Part shown: in pieces, positions 1 to 5,283 of the stretch
Numbering within the stretch: position 1 is the first letter of the stretch
Layout: each line of letters opens with the position of its first letter
From: Flavobacteriaceae bacterium
GTDB taxonomy: Bacteria; Bacteroidota; Bacteroidia; Flavobacteriales; Flavobacteriaceae
NCBI GenBank assembly: GCA_030834365.1
Contig: JAURFJ010000026.1
Location: 1 to 14,630 of the forward strand
Reading direction: 5' to 3'
Length of the DNA stretch: 14,630 bases
Program-made: the position numbers and the translations under genes
Notes under the pieces: model-generated
Told to the model about the DNA's origin: nothing
Seen by the model: the letters and a program-made list of their open reading frames with translations, nothing else
Database searches by the model: none

Positions 1-296
1 AAGACTCAAATCTATACGACGTGCTGCGCTCTGGCGAGTCTCCAAATCCAGACAAAGAATTACTGCACGAATCGCTGCGAACTGAAATCGAACGGGCTCT
101 TGAGACGTTGACCCCAAGAGAGGCCGATGTGGTGCGCCTTTATTTTGGACTTGCCGGTCAGCACTCCATGACCCTCGAAGAGATTGGAGAGACCTTTGAT
201 CTAACTAGAGAACGCGTGCGCCAAATCAAAGAGAAGGCTATTCGAAGACTAAAACACACTTCAAGAAGTAAAATTCTTAAAACGTATTTGGGATAA
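1..296 (+). CDS. rpoD: Primary RNA polymerase sigma factor RpoD (SigA), C-terminal part
   Basis: The reading frame is open from base 3 and is cut by the left edge, so only the last 98 codons are present. The visible part covers the end of region 3 and all of region 4. It includes the region 4.2 helix-turn-helix (MTLEEIGETFDLTRERVRQIK), which binds the -35/-33 promoter element, and a terminal segment ending KILKTYLG. The run RERVRQIKEKAIRRLKH is characteristic of group 1 sigma factors, and the wording SGESPNPDKELLHESLR is, from memory, typical of Bacteroidota housekeeping sigma. Product: the sigma subunit directing RNA polymerase to most promoters. A GTG codon at 21 is internal and not a start, because residues homologous to the family precede it. 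A strong terminator lies 62 bp after the stop. Identification is secure; the missing N-terminus cannot be judged. Confidence 0.95.
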   Translation, partial: DSNLYDVLRSGESPNPDKELLHESLRTEIERALETLTPREADVVRLYFGLAGQHSMTLEEIGETFDLTRERVRQIKEKAIRRLKHTSRSKILKTYLG

Positions 297-358
297 TAGT
301 TGTATATTTCGTCCACTTACAGTTTTCGTGGCTGTTCGTTTTTTGATTGATGATTATG

Positions 359-392
359 GAAACGCCGGCTACCGCCGGCGTTTCTATTTTTA
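359..392 (+). terminator. Intrinsic terminator after rpoD
   Basis: A perfect 11-bp stem is visible: GAAACGCCGGC (359-369), loop TACC, then GCCGGCGTTTC (374-384), followed by the T-rich tail TATTTTTA. The GC-rich stem plus U-tract is the classic factor-independent form. It closes rpoD transcription just before the rpe promoter, and the tail lies about where a -33 element for that promoter would be expected. Confidence 0.9.
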
Positions 393-405
393 GCCCTTAA
401 AACTG

Positions 406-413
406 TACCTTTG
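406..413 (+). promoter_or_regulatory. Bacteroidota-type -7 promoter box for rpe
   Basis: TACCTTTG matches the TAnnTTTG -7 consensus known for the Bacteroidota primary sigma factor. Only five bases separate it from the rpe ATG at 419, so transcription would start at or within a few bases of the start codon. No clean TTTG -33 element is visible; the T-rich terminator tail occupies that region. Confidence 0.7.
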
Positions 414-418
414 CCTTC

Positions 419-1069
419 ATGTCAGTAGAAATTGCACCCTCGCTCTTAGCCGCAGATTTCGGGGCCCTAAGCCGTGAAGTCAGTCAGCTAAATTCAACTA
501 AGGCTACACTCTTACATCTCGATGTGATGGACGGTTCATTTGTTCCGAACATCTCTTTTGGACCAGTGGTTATTGAGTCGGTTGCGAAAGAAACTACCTT
601 AGATCTCGACATTCATCTCATGATCGAAGACCCCGATCGCTATATTGCTGATTACGCCAAATTCTCGCCCAAATACATCAGTGTACACGAGGAAGCCTGT
701 AGACATCTCGATCGCAGCATTGACTACATCAAGTCGTTCAATGTAATGGCCGGAGTCGCCATAAATCCGCATACACCCATCAGTCACCTATCTGAAATAC
801 TGCATAAAATTGACCTGGTTTGTGTGATGAGCGTAAATCCAGGATTCGGCGGGCAACGCTTCATACCCTATACCTTAGAAAAAATAAGTGCGCTAAGGGC
901 ACTAATAAATCATAAAGGGCTTTCGACCAAAATTGAGGTTGACGGAGGAGTAACCGCCGCCAATGCAGCCCAAATAAAAGCGGCAGGAGCCGATATTCTA
1001 GTAGCCGGAAGCTCCGTATTTAAAGCTCCGGATGTACCTAAAGCCATAGAAGCATTGCATGACGCATGA
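419..1069 (+). CDS. rpe: Ribulose-phosphate 3-epimerase
   Basis: This 216-residue protein interconverts D-ribulose 5-phosphate and D-xylulose 5-phosphate in the cytosolic non-oxidative pentose phosphate pathway. It has the single-domain TIM-barrel length normal for the family. Visible signatures are IAPSLLAADF at the N-terminus with Ser8, LHLDVMDGSFVPN (His33, Asp35), LDIHLMIEDP (His66), MSVNPGFGGQ (137-146) and IEVDGGV (Asp175). His33, Asp35, His66 and Asp175 match the family's metal-binding and acid-base residues. The C-terminus GADILVAGSSVF is the phosphate-binding loop. The start at 419 follows the promoter box by five bases and gives the expected N-terminus; no Shine-Dalgarno sequence is visible. 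It follows rpoD behind a terminator and overlaps the next gene by 11 bp, so the two are probably co-transcribed. Confidence 0.97.
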   Translation: MSVEIAPSLLAADFGALSREVSQLNSTKATLLHLDVMDGSFVPNISFGPVVIESVAKETTLDLDIHLMIEDPDRYIADYAKFSPKYISVHEEACRHLDRSIDYIKSFNVMAGVAINPHTPISHLSEILHKIDLVCVMSVNPGFGGQRFIPYTLEKISALRALINHKGLSTKIEVDGGVTAANAAQIKAAGADILVAGSSVFKAPDVPKAIEALHDA

Positions 1070-2048
1070 ACCCCCTTTCTTCGAGGTAATCATAGTCGGG
1101 GCAGGGCCCATAGGGCTGGCCTGCGCCCTAGAGTGCAAATCTAGAAACCTGAGTTATGTAGTACTTGAAAAGGGTACACTCGTAAACTCCCTCTACCACT
1201 ATCCTAAGGGAATGCAGTTTTTCTCCTCTTCTGATAAACTCTCTCTCAAAAATACCCCCTTCATCAGCAAAGAGCCCAAGCCATTTAGGGATGAAGCCCT
1301 AGCCTACTACCGGGGTGTCGCCCAAGGAGAGCACTTAGCTATTCGGCTTTTTGAACGCGTAGAACAGATTCAAAAATCAGGTAGCGAATTCATCGTGAAT
1401 AGCTCTAAGTCTAGTTACCGCAGTAATGCTGTCATCATCGCCACCGGATTCTTCGACATCCCCAATAAACTCCACATTAAAGGGGAAGAATTGCATAAAG
1501 TAAAACATTACTTTGAAGAAGCCCATTTTTACGCCAATCAGAAAGTGCTTATTGTTGGAGGAAACAATTCAGCCGTTGATGCGGCCTTGTCGTGCTACAG
1601 AGCCGGTGCCCAGGTAACCATGGTCATGCGCGGCCCGTCTATAGGAGAACGCGTTAAGTACTGGGTGCGTCCCGAAATCATCAACCGAATTGAAGACCAG
1701 TCAATTAGCGCCTATTACGAAAGCAGCCTAGAAGAGATCCAAGACGATCAGGTGCTCATTAGTACTGCAAACGGATCGATCACCTTAGCCAACGATTTCG
1801 TGCTACTGATGACCGGTTACCAACCCGATTACGATTTTTTGAATCGAATCGGAGTCACCGTAGACCAAGACCCCAATAAGACTCCAATCTACGACGAGCA
1901 AACCCTGGAATCTTCTGTTTCTGGACTCTACTTGGCCGGAGTTGTCTTAGGCGGATTAAAAACCAATCGGTGGTTCATTGAAAATTCTAGAGAACACGCT
2001 GAGCGCATTTGCGATCATATCGAGATGCAGCGAGAAGCACACGCATAA
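1059..2048 (+). CDS. ypdA: YpdA-family FAD/NAD(P)-dependent disulfide reductase (putative bacillithiol disulfide reductase)
   Basis: This 329-residue two-dinucleotide-fold flavoprotein resembles the thioredoxin reductase superfamily. It has an FAD-binding GAGPIG loop at 14-19, ATGFFDIPN at 128-136, a second NAD(P)H-binding loop GGNNSAVDAA at 167-176, and the C-terminal FAD motif GLYLAGVVLGG at 289-299. There is no CxxC redox pair as in thioredoxin reductase. The segments LVNSLYHYPKGMQFFSSSDKL and HYFEEAHFY match the YpdA family, which is proposed to reduce oxidised bacillithiol in Firmicutes and is also common in bacillithiol-making Bacteroidota. Residue 18 is Ile where Firmicutes YpdA has the GPCG cysteine (Cys14 in S. 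aureus numbering). The start overlaps the rpe end by 11 bp, suggesting co-translation. The substrate is inferred from family; a related pyridine-nucleotide reductase role is possible. Confidence 0.82.
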   Translation: MTHEPPFFEVIIVGAGPIGLACALECKSRNLSYVVLEKGTLVNSLYHYPKGMQFFSSSDKLSLKNTPFISKEPKPFRDEALAYYRGVAQGEHLAIRLFERVEQIQKSGSEFIVNSSKSSYRSNAVIIATGFFDIPNKLHIKGEELHKVKHYFEEAHFYANQKVLIVGGNNSAVDAALSCYRAGAQVTMVMRGPSIGERVKYWVRPEIINRIEDQSISAYYESSLEEIQDDQVLISTANGSITLANDFVLLMTGYQPDYDFLNRIGVTVDQDPNKTPIYDEQTLESSVSGLYLAGVVLGGLKTNRWFIENSREHAERICDHIEMQREAHA

Positions 2049-2052
2049 TCAC

Positions 2053-2060
2053 TAACTTTA
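2053..2060 (+). promoter_or_regulatory. Possible -7 promoter box upstream of the yqeY-like gene
   Basis: TAACTTTA differs from TAnnTTTG only at the last base and sits 23 bases before the ATG at 2084, in the short 35-bp gap after the ypdA-like gene. It could start a separate transcript for the YqeY gene. It is weak, and read-through from the rpe operon is equally likely. Confidence 0.35.
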
Positions 2061-2083
2061 CCACTGTATAATTTATAGTCACT

Positions 2084-2530
2084 ATGAGTCTACAAGATCA
2101 GGTCATGGACGCCATGAAGACGGCCATGAAAGCCAAAGATACCGTCGCACTAGAATCGCTAAGAGCCATAAAATCGGCCCTTCTACTTCAGCAATCTGAA
2201 GCCGGATCAGCGCCCATTAGCGAGCAAGATGAAATTAAGTTGCTTCAAAAACTGGTCAAACAGCGAAAAGACAGTGCGACGATCTATGCTGAACAGGGAA
2301 GGCAAGACCTTGCAGATCCCGAATTGGCTCAGGTTGCCGTCATCGAAACCTTCTTGCCAGCACCATTAAGCGAGGAAGCTCTCGGCCAACTAATATCCGA
2401 TTGTATAGCTGAAACTGGAGCAACTGGCATGAAAGACATGGGTAAAGTGGTTGGCTTGGTAAATGAGCGCGCAGCTGGTCGTGCAGAAGGTAAACTTATT
2501 GCACAATTGGTGAAGGCATCCCTTAGTTAG
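2084..2530 (+). CDS. GatB/YqeY domain-containing protein
   Basis: This 148-residue protein has the usual length of stand-alone YqeY proteins. It opens MSLQDQVMDAMKTAMKAKD, then LRAIKSALL and a helical region to about residue 95 (IETFLPAPLSEEAL). The C-terminal half, with GMKDMGKVVGLV (115-126) and the AAGRAEGKLIAQLVK end, corresponds to the domain shared with the tail of GatB, the tRNA-binding subunit of the glutamyl/aspartyl-tRNA amidotransferase. The exact cellular role is not established; an RNA- or tRNA-related role is inferred from the GatB relationship. In many Bacteroidota a gene of this family sits next to ftsZ. Here it lies on the opposite strand and is separated from ftsZ by a tRNA and a receptor gene. 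The start is the only sensible ATG and gives the full domain. Confidence 0.9.
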   Translation: MSLQDQVMDAMKTAMKAKDTVALESLRAIKSALLLQQSEAGSAPISEQDEIKLLQKLVKQRKDSATIYAEQGRQDLADPELAQVAVIETFLPAPLSEEALGQLISDCIAETGATGMKDMGKVVGLVNERAAGRAEGKLIAQLVKASLS

Positions 2531-2546
2531 GCTCATTGGCCACTTT

Positions 2547-2570
2547 AATAAAAGTCGTTTTTATTTTTTT
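2547..2570 (+). terminator. Possible weak AT-rich terminator after the YqeY gene
   Basis: AATAAAA (2547-2553) can pair with TTTTATT (2559-2565) around a five-base loop, and a run of T continues to 2570. The stem has only A-T pairs, so it would be weak. The same T-run lies just upstream of the tRNA promoter and may instead serve that promoter. Confidence 0.3.
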
Positions 2571-2593
2571 CACGCTTATCTCAATCGTTGGTT

Positions 2594-2601
2594 TAATTTT
2601 G
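2594..2601 (+). promoter_or_regulatory. -7 promoter box for the tRNA-Arg gene
   Basis: TAATTTTG fits TAnnTTTG exactly. It ends 17 bases before the mature tRNA 5' end, leaving a short leader for RNase P to remove. A T-rich block (2558-2570) lies upstream, but no clear TTTG -33 element is seen. Confidence 0.65.
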
Positions 2602-2618
2602 CAGCGATAATAAAGAAC

Positions 2619-2692
2619 GGCCGCGTAGTTCAACTGGATAGAATATCAGATTTCGGCTCTGAGGGTTGGGGGTTCGAATCCTCCCGCGGTCA
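2619..2692 (+). tRNA. tRNA-Arg, anticodon UCG
   Basis: The 74 bases fold into a complete cloverleaf. The acceptor stem pairs GGCCGCG (2619-2625) with CGCGGTC (2685-2691), with one G-U pair, and the discriminator base is A2692. The D arm is GTTC/GAAT around AACTGGATA. The anticodon stem pairs TCAGA (2646-2650) with TCTGA (2658-2662) around the loop TTTCGGC, giving anticodon TCG at 2653-2655. The variable loop has five bases. The T stem GGGGG/CCTCC encloses TTCGAAT. The 3' CCA is not encoded (CTT follows A2692), so it must be added after transcription. The tRNA reads CGA and probably other CGN arginine codons. It stands alone between its own promoter box and a terminator. Confidence 0.95.
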
Positions 2693-2702
2693 CTTAAGGA
2701 TC

Positions 2703-2736
2703 AAAAAATGCGGGCACCATGGGGTGCCCGTTTTTT
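2703..2736 (+). terminator. Intrinsic terminator after tRNA-Arg
   Basis: A perfect 8-bp GC-rich stem, CGGGCACC (2711-2718) and GGTGCCCG (2723-2730) around ATGG, is followed by six T (2731-2736). Six A (2703-2708) precede the stem, so it could also act on the opposite strand. It lies ten bases past the tRNA 3' end. Confidence 0.88.
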
Positions 2737-2820
2737 ATGTGCGATGGCCGTCGCAAGCTTGCTTGTGTAAGGGCAGAGCGCATAAAAAACAGTGGCTGCG
2801 TGAGCAGTGGCATTTTTTTG
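2730..2820. repeat. Inverted repeat and second hairpin with A and T tracts downstream of the tRNA terminator
   Basis: The 13-base segments GTTTTTTATGTGC (2730-2742) and GCGCATAAAAAAC (2778-2790) are complementary apart from one G-T pair. Between them lie a 6-bp hairpin TGCGAT/GTCGCA (2740-2755, loop GGCC) and the perfect palindrome GCAAGCTTGC (2753-2762). Downstream, CTGC-GTGA-GCAG (2796-2807) forms a short hairpin, flanked by A6 (2784-2789) and T7 (2813-2819) and by two copies of CAGTGGC (2790 and 2805). The second hairpin resembles a weak bidirectional terminator. No open reading frame of note is present. The function is unknown. Confidence 0.55.
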
Positions 2821-2850
2821 ATTTAGACTACGGAGCGCCAGAGGATCAGG

Positions 2851-2871
2851 GCGACGCCGTCAGGGCGTCGC
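2851..2871. repeat. GC-rich hairpin upstream of the receptor gene
   Basis: GCGACGCC (2851-2858) pairs perfectly with GGCGTCGC (2864-2871) around the loop GTCAG. There is no T-run on either side, so it is not a standard terminator. TCAGGGCG occurs twice (2846 and 2860), overlapping the stem. It lies about 40 bases upstream of the receptor promoter box; an operator or leftover repeat element are both possible. Confidence 0.5.
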
Positions 2872-2909
2872 ACTAATCCGAAAACGTGGGAGGTTGAAAA
2901 GCAGTTGAC

Positions 2910-2917
2910 TATCTTTG
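2910..2917 (+). promoter_or_regulatory. -7 promoter box for the TonB-dependent receptor gene
   Basis: TATCTTTG is an exact TAnnTTTG match and ends eight bases before the ATG at 2926. Transcription would begin about four to six bases before the start codon, so the mRNA is close to leaderless. No convincing -33 element is visible; a TTG at 2894 is too close for the usual spacing. Confidence 0.7.
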
Positions 2918-2925
2918 CGCCAGCT

Positions 2926-5283
2926 ATGAGATCCTCATTCAGACACATTTACATTATCACCCTAATTCTTTTTTTGGGTACGCTTTGCTTATCTGCGCAA
3001 AGTTCAGGTTATCTAAGAGGTAGAGTAATTGACGAATTGGGCTATCCGATTAGTGGGGTATCCGTATTTATCGAAGGCTCCCAAATTGGTGCTCAAACTG
3101 ACCTAGACGGCTATTACACCATAGAGCCGCTCAGTCCGGGGTCGTACAATCTGACCGCATCCGCATTGGGCTATCAGGCACAAACACTCTTTAACGTGCT
3201 GGTAAAATCCAAAGGAACCCAGAGCTATAACTTCACGCTTCTCGAAAAGGTTGAAGCCCTTGAAGGGGTAGTACTTGACCTACAGAATCGAATTTCACGA
3301 CCCAAAGAAACGCCACTTTCAACTCAAACGCTCTCGGCTGTTGAACTAGCGACCTATCCAGGAGGCAATAACGATGTTGTACAGGTCGCACAGACCCTAC
3401 CGGGTGTATCGCCTTCAGTCGGAGGTTTCAGGAACGATCTGATCATCCGCGGAGGAGCACCAAATGAAAGTGTGTATTACCTAGACGGAGTAGAAATACC
3501 TAATATCAATCACTTCAGCACACAAGGGAGTGCCGGAGGCCCTGTAGGTATGATCAACGTCTCCTTTATTGAAAGCGTCACCCTCTCTGCATCGGGTTTT
3601 GGAGCGCAATACGACAATCCACTATCTGGAGTACTCCAATTCAACCAGCGCAAAGGCAGTCGCACTGAATGGAATCGAAATATCCGCGTAAGTGCTAGCG
3701 AGACCGCTCTTACATTTGATGGGCCTATTCAAATTAATGACAAGAGCGAGACCACCTTTATAGGCTCGGTGCGCAGAAGTTATCTTCAGTTTTTATTCGA
3801 ACTTATTGGCCTTCCATTTAGGCCCAATTATTGGGATTATCAGTACAAAATCGACCACAAGATCGATGAGCGCAACACGATCGCCCTAATCGGTATTGGG
3901 GCCATTGACGATTTTACGGTTGAGGCTCCGCAGACATTTGATGCCGAGCGGCAAGCCCAGCTTGAACAGGCACCATTTATCGATCAGAACTCGCATGTAA
4001 TCGGACTAAGCTGGAAGCACTTGTTTAAAGATAAGCCCGGGGTATTACAATTAACCCTAAGCCATAACCGTTTAAATAATCAATTTACGCGCTACAGTGA
4101 CTCAGAAAACCAAGAAGGTATACTCTTTCTAAACGATGCTCTCGAGGCAGAAACTAAGTTCCGCCTGCATCACACTCAATTCATAGGAGACCTAAAGTGG
4201 TTCAGCGGTCTAAACCTGCAGCATTCAACTTATGAAAATAACACCCAGATCGCTGCCATCAATACGGTTTACAACACCCAACTCGACTTTCTGAAATACG
4301 GAGCCTTCACCAACTTCTCTACCACGATCAACGAAAAACTAGAGCTCTCGGCTGGCTTACGTATAGATGCTGACAGTTTCACGGGTAACGGATTGTTCAG
4401 TCAGTTCTCGCCAAGAGCCTCGCTGAGCTATTCGCTCAGCCCGCAATTAAAGTTAAGCGCCAGCTTGGGCAGGTATTTCAAAATTCTACCCTACACCGCC
4501 CTTGGTTTCCAAGAAAACGGTGCATTTGTAAATGCTGAGAACCCCTATACCCAAGCCAACCATTATGTCGTTGGTGTTCAGTACTACCAAACCCCTTCTA
4601 CCCTATTCTCTGTTGAGGCTTTTCTGAAGCAGTATTCAGACTATCCAGTTTCAGTAGTGGATCAAGTTTCTTTGGCCAATAAAGGTGCTGGTTTTGAGGT
4701 ACTTGGCAACGAAGCCATCACAAGCACTGGAAAAGGACGTTCTTACGGCCTGGAGTTTTTATACCAACAAAAGCTAACGAATCGCTTTTACGGCATTTTC
4801 TCGTACACCTTTTTTTACAGTCAATTCTCAGGATTAAATACCGATCAATACTTAAGATCGGTTTGGGACAGCCGTCACCTTAGTTCATTTACAGGAGGAT
4901 ATAAGCTAGGACGAAACTGGGAAATTAGTTCGCGCTTTAGGCTCAGCGGACCTACTCCTTTTGCACCTGTAGATCAAGGGGCTACTCTAGAGCGCTATCC
5001 CGAAATCGTACTAGACTACCAGCAACTCGGGTTAGCGACTAACGAATTGGGGGTGTTCAACCAGCTCGACCTGCGTATAGACAAAAAGTGGAACTTTAAA
5101 GCCAGTAGCTTTAATCTCTTCTTTGAGATTCAAAACCTATTATCAAGCCAGATACCAACCCCTCCAGAATACGGGCTTACTAGAGACCAAAACGGAGCTC
5201 TAATTCAGCCTCTATCGCTCACCGCTTTAGAGCAGGTAGACGGACAATTCATTCCCAGCATAGGGCTGGTCTTTGACTTTTAA
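2926..5283 (+). CDS. TonB-dependent outer membrane receptor with carboxypeptidase-regulatory-like N-terminal domain
   Basis: This 785-residue receptor probably imports a nutrient across the outer membrane using TonB energy; its substrate cannot be read from the sequence. It has a signal peptide (about 1-24, hydrophobic IYIITLILFLGTLCLSA, then QSSG). A carboxypeptidase-regulatory-like beta domain follows (about 29-105: LRGRVIDELGYPISGVSVF through GYQAQTL). The plug domain (about 130-240) includes LIIRGGAPNESVYYLDGVEIPN. The rest is a long beta-barrel ending in FDF with the terminal aromatic residue usual for outer-membrane proteins. No SusD-like gene is adjacent, so it is not an obvious SusC of a glycan locus. 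I start at ATG 2926, not TTG 2905, because the -7 box TATCTTTG lies within the longer form and the signal peptide begins properly at MRSSFRH. Its stop shares TTAA with the convergent ftsZ stop. Confidence 0.9.
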   Translation: MRSSFRHIYIITLILFLGTLCLSAQSSGYLRGRVIDELGYPISGVSVFIEGSQIGAQTDLDGYYTIEPLSPGSYNLTASALGYQAQTLFNVLVKSKGTQSYNFTLLEKVEALEGVVLDLQNRISRPKETPLSTQTLSAVELATYPGGNNDVVQVAQTLPGVSPSVGGFRNDLIIRGGAPNESVYYLDGVEIPNINHFSTQGSAGGPVGMINVSFIESVTLSASGFGAQYDNPLSGVLQFNQRKGSRTEWNRNIRVSASETALTFDGPIQINDKSETTFIGSVRRSYLQFLFELIGLPFRPNYWDYQYKIDHKIDERNTIALIGIGAIDDFTVEAPQTFDAERQAQLEQAPFIDQNSHVIGLSWKHLFKDKPGVLQLTLSHNRLNNQFTRYSDSENQEGILFLNDALEAETKFRLHHTQFIGDLKWFSGLNLQHSTYENNTQIAAINTVYNTQLDFLKYGAFTNFSTTINEKLELSAGLRIDADSFTGNGLFSQFSPRASLSYSLSPQLKLSASLGRYFKILPYTALGFQENGAFVNAENPYTQANHYVVGVQYYQTPSTLFSVEAFLKQYSDYPVSVVDQVSLANKGAGFEVLGNEAITSTGKGRSYGLEFLYQQKLTNRFYGIFSYTFFYSQFSGLNTDQYLRSVWDSRHLSSFTGGYKLGRNWEISSRFRLSGPTPFAPVDQGATLERYPEIVLDYQQLGLATNELGVFNQLDLRIDKKWNFKASSFNLFFEIQNLLSSQIPTPPEYGLTRDQNGALIQPLSLTALEQVDGQFIPSIGLVFDF
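5280..5283. other. Shared stop site TTAA of two convergent genes
   Basis: The palindrome TTAA gives a TAA stop on both strands: plus strand 5281-5283 for the receptor and minus strand 5282-5280 for ftsZ. There is no intergenic space, so transcription end signals must lie inside the opposite coding region. A 5-bp hairpin CCAGC/GCTGG (5255-5269) followed by TCTTTGACTTTT lies just before the receptor stop and could be a weak end signal. Confidence 0.9.

Noticed and set aside
2905..2925. TTG start extending the receptor by seven residues
   Set aside because: The extension covers the -7 promoter box, and the signal peptide begins naturally at ATG 2926.
2619..2925. tRNA-Arg as an attachment site of an integrated element
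   Set aside because: No integrase gene and no second copy of the tRNA 3' end was seen in the window; the downstream genes are a receptor and core ftsZ.
2926..3000. Lipoprotein signal in the receptor N-terminus (LGTLC)
   Set aside because: The residue before Cys21 is Leu, not Gly, Ala or Ser, so the lipobox is not met; an ordinary signal peptide ending LSA fits better.
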